Assembly: GCF_019320115.1 (NCBI RefSeq)
Contig: NC_089581.1
Location: forward strand, 93,246,802 to 93,310,801
Length of the DNA: 64,000 nucleotides
Source: Miscanthus floridulus
Taxonomy: Eukaryota; Streptophyta; Magnoliopsida; Poales; Poaceae
Direction: 5' to 3'
Shown here: one piece after another, positions 1 to 11,055 of the stretch
How positions within the stretch are numbered: position 1 is the first letter of the stretch
Layout: every line of letters starts with the position of its first letter
Notes under the pieces: model-generated
Told to the model about the DNA's origin: nothing
Seen by the model: the letters and a program-made list of their open reading frames with translations, nothing else
Database searches by the model: none
Position numbers and translations under genes: made by a program

Positions 1-943
1 CTTCCTGAGGAAACATCCATGCAAGAGTAGGACCCTGACAGCCTTCTTAATGATCCTGCCGACGTTGAGGGTGATCCTGTTTCTATCGACACTCAGATTG
101 TCGATTCCCTAGTTCGGCATATAACTAATGGTAAGGAAGTTACATGTTCAATTTATTTTCTCTATAAAAACATGAGCTAAAATTCTTTCCTAATGTTTGC
201 AGATGTTAATGTTGAGAGTCTAGAGCTGATTCATCCATATATCACCAGTGCATCATCAGCTGACCCTTCTTAGATAGAGGCTATCACGGAAAAGGTATTG
301 CATTCATCTCACTGTTCATTGTCATAAACTGATCCAATCCCCTTAATCAAGATTCTCTTAAATGTAGGCATTTGATCTTCTAGCCCTAAGCTACTCTTTC
401 AATCTGGAGGAGTATCTTGATGAAGATGAAATTAGTTCATCAGCCACCTCCTCCAAGGAAACCTTGCCAGAAGAGACCAAAAATCAGCTAAGAGATGTTC
501 TGCCAATGCTTGAGAAGAATATAGCCAATTTGGTCTAAGACACTGATCCAATGCATAGAGTTTTCTTGGCCATTAAGGGCAATCCATCCCTAGCTCTCTC
601 TAGAGTCTTGTCTCCTTTATCTATCTTTGAAGATCAGGTCTTGAAGGTGAAACAGGCTCAGAGGAATCTGTTTGATCATGAAACTTTATTGGCTAAGGGG
701 AACTCTAATAGGCAAGAGGCTAAAGAACTGACACAGTTGATTGATCACTTGAAGAACTCCTCCCTTAGTATTGACCCAGAATTGTCTCAACTGGAAGCCA
801 GGCATGCAGAACTTGAGAAGGAGCTAGAAAATGTGAAGGCTGCCATTGATCATCATAAGTCCACCCTGGCTCAAATACCTAATGCCATTCAACAAAAGAA
901 ACAGGAACTGCTGGCCAAAGTTAGAGAAGGTAGAGCCATCTGA
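1..943 (+). pseudogene. Plant-mobile-domain (PMD) antisense gene of element P-A, 3' exons only
   Basis: This is the 3' part of a gene whose complete relative lies at 58508-61676. Three exons are visible: 1-130, 203-294 and 368-943. They are separated by GT-AG introns at 131-202 and 295-367, and joining them keeps one frame. The last exon encodes an acidic stretch followed by a Glu/Lys/Leu-rich segment that looks like a coiled coil. In-frame stops occur at about 274 (TAG) and 536 (TAA). A TGA at 941-943 is shared with the other copy, after which the frame runs on, with one TAG, to a TAA near 1056, so the native end is uncertain. The gene runs antisense to the gag-protease of its own element (1282-4691). 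The PMD domain itself lies to the left of the window. Function is unknown. Confidence 0.72.
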
Positions 944-1281
944 AGTAGCCTCAAGAGCATTCCTGGATCAGCCGAAGAAGACAAACAATAGATCATTGAA
1001 GTCAATGCTATTTGGCTAGAACTGTTGAAAGTGATCCAGGATGATTTAGACTTGTAATTCATGTATCAACATATGACTTGTAATTCATCTCATTGTGTTT
1101 TCTTTGTTTCGACTAAAGAGCCAATTTGAAAATAGCCAATTCCAGACTTCCAACCTTAATCCCATTAAGTCTGAAAATATGGCCTTTATTATTGCAAAAA
1201 CCCCTCAATCTTCCATCCATAGTCACCCGGCGTCATATTCTCTTTAGTATTAGTGGGGTGCGCTTCGCCTTCTATTAATTA
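944..1281. other. Spacer between converging PMD gene and gag-protease (P-A)
   Basis: About 340 bases separate the PMD gene from the protease end. They hold the read-through extension of the PMD frame (to about 1058) and an AT-rich convergent 3' region. The same spacer lies at about 61677-62033 in P-C, where it carries an extra segment of about 40 bases near 61811-61850. No reverse transcriptase, RNase H or integrase sequence is present. Confidence 0.7.
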
Positions 1282-1990
1282 TGGTTGCCTTTTGCATGTC
1301 CCGAGGCATCTACCTCTTCGCTCTGTGGCTTCAAATACAAGGCGAGGGCTTCGGCGTTGAACACATCTACACTCGCAACCGCACCTATTCCTTTGCACTT
1401 CTTCACCCCTCACAGAACTCTGTAGTGGCCTTCCTCTCTTCCCATATCTTGCCAGAAAAGCATTCAAAGTCTCCTAGTTCCCAAAAGACCAGATTGGCTA
1501 TTGCGATACTCATAGACTCATCAGCGTGAACCAACTCGACATCATCTCCATGCCATTGAATCAAACACTGATGCATGGTCAATGGTACACAATAGTTCAC
1601 ATGAATCCAATCATGACCAAGGAGTAAACTGTATGACCCTTTTCCATTGATGACGAAGAACGTGATAAGTAGAGTCTTACTCTCAATTGTTAGTTCGACG
1701 TTCATTGCCCCCCGGGTCTTAGACGCATTACCCCCAAAGTCCTTAAGCATCATGTAAGTCTCAATCAGATCTCTTGGTCCCTTGCCAAGCTTACAAAAGT
1801 GGTGTAAGGCATAAGATTGACAAAAGCACCTCCGTCCACCAATATCTTGTTCATCGGCTTCCCATCAACAAAACCTTTCATATATAAAGCCTTTAAGTGT
1901 CAATGTTGACTGGTTTATCAAATATAGCTTGATGTATAACTATCAACTTGGCAACTATCTCCTCATACTCTGATTCATCAATATCTGAGT
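1282..1990 (-). pseudogene. Retropepsin-like protease of element P-A (broken)
   Basis: Minus-strand aspartic protease of a Ty3/gypsy element. The active-site motif VDGGAFVNLMP is near 1834 and the second conserved motif LLGHDWIH is near 1600. A frameshift near 1795 separates the two halves; the P-C copy (62038-62613) is open through this region. Downstream of GKIWEE (about 1443) the sequence departs from the sister copy P-B. It enters a tail that is open in two frames, one ending in a basic Arg/Cys-rich peptide and the other in a more ordinary-looking peptide ending at about 1276. The enzyme would process the gag polyprotein in the virus-like particle. The copy is inactive. Confidence 0.75.
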
Positions 1991-4691
1991 AAACTTCCTA
2001 ATTTGCTGGAGCTCTGAATTCTGATGGTGATAGAAAAGCCATTTGAATATTAGCCGATGGTTGCCTTCTATCGGCTTTTGGCTTAGCACGCCATACTTGA
2101 GGTTTAACAGATGCTTGAGCCTGTTCCAACTCTCTATTCCTTAGGCGTTGCACCCTTCTTTTTGGCTTCTTCTTAAACCTCATGGACACCATTTGCCTTC
2201 CTACCAAACATATTCTCTCTCATTGCCTTCTTCTTCATAATCAGCCCATTCTTGATCAACAACTCTTTTTCCAAGCCGATTATGAACACTTCCATTTTTA
2301 TGCACCGATCCATGTTATTATGATGATACGCATCTTGAGCATGGATAGACCGGCGGTTGGCTTGAGATTGCCTAAACTCCTAATATTGATCACTGCACTT
2401 TGGACAGTTATTCCTGGTAGGCAACTTCAAAACTTCATTCCAGCAATATCTAAAGAAAGAACAATTCCAATGTGATTTAGCTTGCTTTCTTTCATACCTC
2501 TCTTTTTCCTATTGATGCTGGTATTCTTGCTCTTCTAACCAACACTGATAATCCTTTTCCTTCTGCTACTGCCATTTATTCAATAGAATTCGAGTTGTAA
2601 CCTGCGGCTTTGTTGCCCCACCTTTTGATGTTTCTCCCTACTCATATTGGCTCTTTTGCTTGTCACGACGTCTTCTAATTTCTCAGTATTCGTCAGCCGA
2701 TATTTGCATCTCAGGATCGACTATTCTAGCTTCTCTTGATTTGGTTGATGTTAGGACCTTAGTCTTACCTTTGAGCAGCCTAGCATCGACCATGTTTTGA
2801 TCTCCTGGGAAAGGATTATCATCAACTTTCATTTTCCAAGGCATATCAAATTTGAGTCTTCCTTGCTGAATAGCCCTCTGTATATGCTGCTGAAAAATTC
2901 TACATTCATTAGTGGAATGAGAAGTAGCATTATGGAACTTGTAGAACTTCTTATTCTTCAGCTGGTCATGGGGCAACATAACATGATTATCGAGCAGCTT
3001 GATTAGTCCCTTCTCAAGTAAGAAATCGAAGAGCTTGTCTGATTTTGTGACATCAAAGTCATAGCTCTCCTCAACTCCTCTTCCCCAAGGATTTGGTACC
3101 ATTACTGTCTTCTTGCCCCAATTCCATTCAGCCGTAGCAACCTCTTCTTCTTCATCTTCATAGCCATCCTTGACTGAATATGGATTATAAGCTTCGGCCA
3201 CTGTGGTATTCTTCTAGAATCGGGTATCTTTACGCATACTCTAGAATTAGCTATTGAGTGCCACCACTCATTGAGCCAATTGACCCAAGTTGTCAAATTC
3301 TTGTCCCAGCAGTTTTTCTTTCCATGTTGGAAGCATCCCTTGAATGGCCAAAGCGGCTAGCTGATCATCAACCAAATTTAATGAGAAGCACAAATTCCTA
3401 GTCTCTCTCGGAATCTCTGAAGAAACTTAGTGCCCAATTCATTAGTTTTCTGCCTTATAGTTGTCAAATCGGTAATCTTCTTTTTCTCCAGTCCTAGTAT
3501 AAAAATATGTATGAAATTTCTTTTTCAGGTCAACCTAGTTGGCAATGGAGTTGACTGGTAGTGATGAAAACCAAGTGAAGGCTAGCCCTGACAGGGACAA
3601 GGAGAAGAAACGAACTCGATGGGCCTCTTCAATGGATGCTTTGCCCAACTATGTAAGATTCCGACTAACATGTTCTGTTGTGCTTGTGCGGTCTTGTCTA
3701 GTGAACTTAGCAAACTCTAGGAGCCTGTAATTTGTAGGAAGAGCGACCAAATCATACCATTCTGGATATGGGCGTTTGTATGAGAAGGTCAACCCTTTTG
3801 GCTTCAGACCAAATGATTCTTCATCATCTTAGTCATCTTTAGCAATAACTCGTCAGCATGTGAATTTGGATTTCTCTGCACTTGCTGACCCATCTATGGA
3901 TTGAAATCTCGTGTGCCTTGATACCCTGGATTCGGAATCATATGAAGGGTGTTATAATCTATGCCATAAAGATACCCCTATGGAATCTCTATCTGCTGGG
4001 TCTTTTGCTGGTTTGCTACTTGAAGTCTCTGGTTATAGACATTAGGATTTATATCTCTACGGATCCTTTGAATTGATGGTGCTATTTTTTGAGCCAACGA
4101 CGGTATGTGGCCTGATGTGCCAAAATTAATCACCTGGATCTGACCTTGTCTCGCCAGCAGTTGCACATGCTACACTAACGATCCAGGATTATACTATAAT
4201 CCAATTTGTAGTAACTCATTGAGCTTGTTTAGATGAACTCTGAATAGCCTAGACATCATCATTACTAGCTGGTGTTGCTTCTTGACGGCTGGTACTAGCT
4301 TTGATTAGTCCCTTGAGTCGACAGATGTGGAATGTTGTAATAAGCCAGTCCAACCTGATCAACTAGAAACCCATGAAACATCTCTTTCATGGCGTTATGG
4401 AATGTGTTCAAAAAATTTTCATTATGGTTCGATATGGAATCATGAACAGACTTGTTTATAGCTCTTTGAAGGAAACGCCTGTCTTTAGTCTCATCTACAT
4501 CTGTCTGCCCATGCAACAGAACTCTGGTAGTGGGATATTTCTGAACAATTGTATTGTCACATGTTTTGGTGTGTAGGACAACAAACACTTGTTTTGAAAT
4601 TCTTCTATAGCTTTGTCGATGACATCTTTATCTACATTAGGGTAGGTCTTCGTAATGTACCATATGGATGTCGTTGTGTGTGAACCACCAT
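1991..4691 (-). pseudogene. Gag of element P-A (broken)
   Basis: Minus-strand capsid/nucleocapsid gene of a Ty3/gypsy element, read in pieces. The start is probably ATG at 4691, just downstream of the primer site. The order is: a poorly conserved N-terminus (4691-4295), a Gln-rich linker (4166-3978), the retrotransposon gag core (about 3550-3320, eroded), an acidic stretch with a Cys/His knuckle (3201-2683), then a second Cys-rich motif and an Arg/Lys-rich region (2475-2000). The knuckle, near 2943-2898, has lost its first Cys to Tyr; P-C still has Cys there. Many frameshifts and stops break the gene. It corresponds nearly base for base to 62614-64000 of P-C. Confidence 0.75.
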
Positions 4692-4727
4692 GACGATTGT
4701 GGGGTCCCACTAGGTGTGCAGAACGTG

Positions 4728-5761
4728 TGTCGGCATGAAATTTGTCCCGTGCCAGGGCACACGAGCAAGCCGGAAGGGTCCGCTCGATGGAGCTAGAGAT
4801 CCGCCTAGCTTCAACATAGGGATTATCGATCCTGCGCACTTCTCCTGAGACGTGCCAGTCAATTTGACCCTGCACTTAACAAGGAGAGAAAGGTAATCAG
4901 TAATTTAAGGCGAAAACATGTCAGTGTTGCCAGACAGTCCCAAATGTGCGCTCTGAGAGCCGATGTGGAAGTAAATCGACTAAATAGTCATTTCTAGCAT
5001 ACTCATAAGAATAAATCAGTTAAAGCTCATTGGGTTGTGGAAGGAAAATCGGTTATCATTCCAGGATGAATATCGTTATTTAGACAAATATTAGTCAAAT
5101 GGCAATAGGATGTCAATAATAATCAGTTTATGCTAAGCCAATGACTGCAAGTAACCGAATCCCCTTTTTATATAAAACAAGCAGCTCATCATCATTTAAC
5201 CATTTAATAGAGATAAATCTAATGAACATATTAGATCTCATCTATCGTTATGACTAGTGGGACATGAGGCAAAATTATGCAGGCTGTAATACAATAATAA
5301 GATCATGGGGCTAACACATCTTTCAACCTATCTTTACTTCAACGGTCTCGTGACATGAATAGCATATGTGAAAACACTCGATATTGGCTAAAACAAACCG
5401 ATTAAGGCATAGTGCACAATTAAGGTCATGCCCTATCTGGAACAGATCTACCAAGTAACGATCCCCACTCCACGGTGCTAATAGTGGGGTGTGAGGTAGA
5501 ATCACATAGGCCATGATAACGGGCTTGGAACGGTTCTTGTTAGCCAATAGATCTATTTAAGACTAGACATGCCTTAACAACACACTATGCACGATCAAGA
5601 TTGACATAAAACCACGATAAAACATAACTCATCGTTTAAGATGCAGATTAGATCAGTTTAGATTAATAAACGATGGGTTAAACATGATATAAGGCTGATC
5701 TAGATCAATCCCAATCGGGCAAAGTGATATAGCTGTAAATTAAATAAATATGAAAGCAATT
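4728..5761 (-). mobile_element. Truncated 5' LTR of element P-A
   Basis: The inner boundary is TGTCGGCA at 4728 on the plus strand, homologous to the LTR ends at 9254 and 56776. Homology to the P-B LTR runs to about 5761 and then stops abruptly, so roughly the outer 40% (the promoter-bearing U3 end) is missing. The 'gtggg(g)catgaggc' unit that is duplicated in P-B and P-C is single here (about 5258). The left flank (4700-4727) aligns with the P-B primer-binding region but is eroded. Confidence 0.78.
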
Positions 5762-6570
5762 GGACATGTCCTCACCAAGCATGAGCTTAGAGACCCTATC
5801 TTCCGCCAGCTCCTATCTTGTCGCCAATGGAGCGGTGGTCAGTCAGGATTGACTTAGTGCTCACGTACGTCGGCCTAGGCCTATCTCTAGGACCAATGTT
5901 TATCTCCCTTAATCCATTGGCCGACGTGAAGCCTTGATTATCCATCAAAACAAACTCTTAGAGCCGATTTCTTGGATCAGCTGTTGGCTTTCATCACTGA
6001 TCTTAATGAAGCCTCCTTCCCATAGCTTGCCAAAAAAGCATTCGAAGTCTCCTAGTTCCCAAAAGACTAGATCGGCTGTTGCGATGCTCATAGACTCATC
6101 AGCGCGAACTAGTTTGACATCATCTCCATGCCATTGAATCAAACACTGATGCATGGTCGATGGTACACAACAGTTAGCATGAATCCATCACGACCAAGGA
6201 GCAAACTGTATGACCCTTTTCCATCGATGACAAAGAACGTGGTGAGCATAGTCTTACTGATTGTTAGTTCGATGCTCATTGCCCCTGTGTCTTGGACGCA
6301 TTACCCCCAAAGTCCATAAGCATCATGTCAGTCTCAATCAGATCTCCTGGTCCCTTGCCAAGTTTGCAAAAAGTGGTGTAAGGCATGAGATTGATAGAAG
6401 CACCTCCGTCTACCAACATCTTGTTCATCGGCTTTCCATCAACCAAACCTTTTACATATAAAGCCTTTAAGTGCCGATGCTTGACTAGTTTATCAAATAA
6501 GCCTACTGTATAACCGTCAGCTTGGCAACTATCTCTTCATACTCCGATTATCGCAATCCAAATAAACTTC
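5762..6570 (-). pseudogene. Protease and protease-RT linker of element P-B (truncated)
   Basis: Minus-strand protease homologous to that of P-A and P-C. The region around MHQCLIQWHGDD (6154 downwards) is well preserved, and the active-site region near 6440-6390 is eroded. Unlike the other copies, this one continues after the protease into a linker reading EINIGPRDRPRPTYVS (about 5900-5855, minus). That resembles the conserved stretch before reverse transcriptase in Tat-type elements. The copy is cut at about 5762, where it joins the broken P-A LTR, so RT itself is lost. This suggests that P-B descends from a fuller, pol-containing relative. Confidence 0.65.
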
Positions 6571-9215
6571 TTGATCTGCGGAGCTCTGAATTTTGATGGC
6601 AACAGAAAAGCCATTTGAATATTAGCCGATGGTTGCTTTCTATCTGTTTTCTTAGTATGCCATACTTGAGGTTTATCGGATGCCTGAGCCTATTCCAACT
6701 CTATATTCCTTAGGCGTTGCACCCTTCTCCTCTATCTTCTTATCAAACCTCCTAGACACCATTGGCCTTCCTGCCAGACATATTTTCTCTCGTACTTTCT
6801 TCTTCATAGTCAGCCCAGTCTTGATCAACAACTCGCTTCCCAAGCCGATTATGAACACTTTTATTTTTAAGTGCCGATCCATGTTATTATGATGATATGT
6901 ATCTTGAGCATGGATAGACCGATGGTTGTTTGAGATTGCCTAAACTCCCAATATTGATTGCTGCATTCTGGACAGTCATGTCTGGTAGGCAACCTCAAAC
7001 CTTCATTCCAGCAATGTCTGAAGAACGAACAATTCCAATGTGATTTGGCTTGCATCCTTTCATACCTCTCTTTTTCTAGTTGACGCTGGTATTCTTGATC
7101 CTCTAACCAACACTGATAATCCTTTTCATTATGCCGCTGCCACTTATTGAACAGGATCTGAGATTTAACTGTGGCTTTTGCCCACCTTTTGACATTTCCT
7201 CCTGCTCATATCGGCTCTTTTGCTTATCGCGATCTTCTAATTTCTCTGTACTCGTCAGCCGATATTTGCATCTCAGAATTGACTATTTTAGCTTCCCTTC
7301 ATTTGGTTGATGTTAGGATCCTTAGTCTTCCTTTGAGCAGCCTAGCATCAACCATGTTTTGATTTCCTGGGAAGGATTATCATCAAACTTTCATTTTCCG
7401 AGATGTATCAAATTTGAGCCTTCCTTACTGAATATCCCTCTGTATATGCTGTCAGAAAATTCTGCATTCATTTGTGGAATGAGAAGTAGCGTTATGGACT
7501 TGCAGAAACTTCTTATTCTTCAACTAATCAGGGGCAACATAACATGACCATTGGGCAACTTGATCTGCCCATTCTCAAGCAAGAAATCAATAGAGCTTGT
7601 CTGATTTGGTGACATCAAAGTCATAGCTCTCCTTGGCTCGCTCTTCCTAAGGATTTGGCACCATTACTATTTTCTTGCCCCAATTTCATTCAGCTACAAC
7701 AACCTCTTCTTCTTCATCTTCATAGCCGTCATCAACTAAGTATGGATTATAAGCTTCGGCCACTGTGGTACTCTTCTAAAACCAGGTATCTCTATACATA
7801 CTCTAGAATGGCTATTAAGTGCTACCACTCGTTGAGCCAATTGACCCAAGTTGTCAAATTCTTGTCCTAGCAGTTTTTCTTTCCACATTGGCAGCATTCC
7901 TTGAATGGCTAAAGTAGCTAGCTAATCATCAGCAAGTTCAATGAGAAGCACAAGTTCCTAGTCTCTTGGAACCTCTGAAGAAACTCAGTGCCTGATTCAT
8001 TAGTCTTCTGTCTTATGGTTGTCAAATCGGTGATCTCTTTTCTCCTAGTCCTAGTATAAAAATATGTATGAAATTTCTTCTCGAGCCAGCCCAATTGGCG
8101 ATAGAGTTGACTAGCAGTGATGAAAACCAAGTGAAGGCTGGGTCCTAACAGGGACAAGGAGAAGAAACAAACTTGATGAGCCTCCTCAACTGAACATGTT
8201 ATATTATGCTTGTACTGTCTTGGCCAGTGAACCTAGTAAACTCTAGAAGCCTGTAATTTGTGGGAAGGGCGACCAAATCATACCATTCTAGATATGGGCA
8301 TTTGTACAAAAAGGTCAGCCCTTTTGGCTTGAGACCGAACTAATTCTTCATCATCTTGGTCACCCTCAGCAATAATTCATTAGCTTTTAGATTTGGATTC
8401 CTCTGCACCTGCTGACCCATCTATGGATTGAAATCCTGTGTGCCTTGATACCCTAGATTTGGCATCATGTGAAGGGTGTTATAATCTATGCCAAAGTGAT
8501 ACCCTTGTGGAATCTCGATCTGTTGGGTCCTTTGCTGGCTCACTGCTTGAAGTCTCTGATTGTAGACACAAGGATCTATATCTCTATGGATCCTTTAAAT
8601 TGATGGTGCTATTTTTTGAGCTGATGATGGTATGTGGCCTGATGTTCCAAAATTGATCACCTGGTTCTGACTTTGCCTCATCGGCTATTGCACATGCTGT
8701 ATTGATGGTCTAGGATTGTACTATGTCTGATTTGTAGTAGTTCCTTGAATTTGTTCAGACGAACCCTAAACTGTCTGGACATCACCACTACTAGCTGGTG
8801 CTGCTTCTTGATGGCTGGTACCAACTTGATTAGTCCCTTGGGTCAATGGATCTGGAATGTTGTAATAAGCCAGCCCACCTTGACCAACTGGAAACCCATG
8901 AATTGCCTCTCTCATGGTATTGTGGAATATGTCCACGAAAGCTTCATTATGGCTTGATATGGCATCATGAATAGATTTGTTAACAACTTCCTTAAAGAAA
9001 CACTTGTCTTCATCTTTAGTTGTATCCGTCTGCCCGTGCAATAGAACTCTTGGTAGTGGAAATTTCTGAACAATTGTGTTGTCACGTGTTTTGGTGTAGG
9101 ACAACAAACACTTGTTCTAAAACTCTTCTGTAGCTTTGCTGATGACACCCTTATCCCCATCAGGTAGATCTTCATAATGCAGCATAAGGATGTTGTTGTT
9201 GTTGTGAACCGCCAT
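6571..9215 (-). pseudogene. Gag of element P-B (broken)
   Basis: Second minus-strand gag of the family, starting at ATG 9215 (MAVHNNNN), just after the primer site. The gag core is visible at about 8157-7918, with the typical ...DLTTIRQKTNESGTEFLQRFQ pattern. A His/Cys motif region around HWNCSFFRHCWNEG...DCPEC is at 7050-6960, followed by a basic tail near 6880-6680. Several frameshifts and stops separate the pieces. Its divergence from P-A looks greater than that between P-A and P-C. Confidence 0.78.
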
Positions 9216-9226
9216 GACAATTGTGG

Positions 9227-9245
9227 GGTCCCACCGGGCGTGCCA
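9227..9245 (-). other. Primer-binding site of element P-B
   Basis: On the minus strand this reads TGGCACGCCCGGTGGGACC, eight bases inside the LTR end and just ahead of the gag ATG. It begins with TGG, as plant primer sites do (complement of tRNA 3' CCA). I cannot name the tRNA without a search. The equivalent site in P-A (about 4700-4722) is degraded. Confidence 0.6.
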
Positions 9246-9253
9246 AAAATGTG

Positions 9254-11055
9254 TGTCGACACAGAATTTTTGTTTTCATCCTATGGCGAGGACACACGCA
9301 ACAAGCCAGAAGGATCTGCTCGATGGAGCTGTATATCCGCCTAGCTTCAGCACAGGGATGGCCAATCCTGTGCACTACTCTCGAGACATGCTAGTCAATT
9401 TGACCCTATAATTGATAAGGAGATAAAGCTTATCAGTAATTAAGGGCGGAACTTGCCGGTGTTTGCCAGGCAGTCCTGAATGTGCGGCTCTGAGAGCCGA
9501 TTTGAAAGGAGATCAACTAAACAGTCGATTCCAGCATATTCATGAGAATAAATCGGTTAAAGCTCATTGGGTTGTATAAGAAGAATCGATCATCATTCAA
9601 GATAAATGTCGTTATTTGAGTAGATATTAATCAATGGCAATAAGATATCAACAATGATTGGTTTATGCTGAGCCAATGATTACAAGCATCCGAACCCGTT
9701 TTATATAAAGAAACAATTCAACACCATTTAACCGTTTAATAAAGATAAATCTAATAAACATGTTAGATCTCATTTATCGCTATGACCAGTGGGGCATGAG
9801 GCAGAATCATGCAGGCCGTAGAAATAATAATAGACTCAATGAACCTAACTCATTACTAATATAAGTGGGGCATGAGGCAGAATCATGCAGGCCATAATAC
9901 AATAATAAGATCATGGGGCTAACACATCTTTCAACCCATCTTTACTTCTATGGTCTCATGATGCGAACTGCTCATGAAAGCACTTGATATCGATTAAAAT
10001 AGCTGATTCAGGCATAGCACACAGTTAAAGTCATGCCTTATCAGGAATGAATCTACCTAATAACGATCCCCACTTCACGGTGCTAACAGTGGGGTGTGGG
10101 TCGAATCACATAGGCCATGATAACGGGCGATGGAATGGTTTTCGCTAGCTAATAAATCTACTCAAGACACAACATGCTTTAACCGCACGCTATGCACGAT
10201 CAAGATTGATGTAAAAACAACCAATAAAATGTAACTCATCGTTTAATGTACAAATTAGATCAGTTTTAGATTAACAAACGATGGGCTAAACAGGATATAA
10301 GGCCAATCTAGATTAATCCCAATCAAGCAGAGTGATATTGCTGTAATTTAGATGAATAATGAAAGCAATAAGCAATATCGGTAACTTAATGAATCTACCA
10401 AAGACTACCATTCTAAGGTAGAGCCGATAACTTGACCTTGATTTAGTTCATGTAGTGGGGGTCGACCGAATCGATGCAGCCATACTTGAACAAGGCAAGA
10501 ATCGATAACTAACTTATACTAGAGTCACAGTGGAGATCGACCGGACCAATGCAGTCGTACGAACAAAGGTATAAGCCATGATGATACTTACAACAAGCAG
10601 TGGAGGTCAACCAGATTGATGCAGCCATACTTGCTAAAGAACTCACCAAGATCTACTCTACTCCTACTCCTAAGGGGTGGCCGGAGCCAAAAAAGTAAAT
10701 GACTTATATATTGGATTGATTGTTTGTCCTCATACAATAGCTGGGGGTTTATATTTATACCTTGGGATAATAAGAGTCCTAAACGAACACAACTAGATAA
10801 CAAAAAGAAATATCAAGATACATGGACTCTAATTTCCCTTATGTAGAATCCTTGCTAATAAAGCTCCTTGTTTGATACATGTCCTTATTTCTTTTATTCT
10901 GATATGCACCTAGACGTCATGTCTCTATCTAATTATTAAATAATATTTCCTGGCCGGCTCATAAATATCCCTTAATTAGGAAACTTTCTTGCTCTTGACA
11001 TCATCGGCCAATCTCTTCCTTTCTAGGATAAGCTTACCAAATTTTGGTGTAAACA
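9254..11055 (-). mobile_element. 5' LTR of element P-B, 1802 bp
   Basis: Bounded by TGTCGACA at 9254 and TGTAAACA ending at 11055, which are TG...CA ends matching the P-C LTR (56776-58210). On the minus strand a TATA-like TATAAATA lies near 10750-10757. The LTR holds a roughly 370-bp insertion relative to P-C (about 10300-10645). That insertion contains three diverged copies of a motif like 'agtgg.ggtc.accg...gatgcagccatac' at about 10454, 10529 and 10599. A unit of about 85 bp starting with 'gtggggcatgaggcag' is duplicated around 9790 and 9865. Confidence 0.82.

Noticed and set aside
1..3270. The near-identity of 1-3270 with 60732-64000 could be a 60-kb segmental duplication.
   Set aside because: P-C begins with its own LTR and PPT and sits in the RNase H of G, while P-A is followed by a different LTR and P-B. 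Two insertions of one family explain the match.
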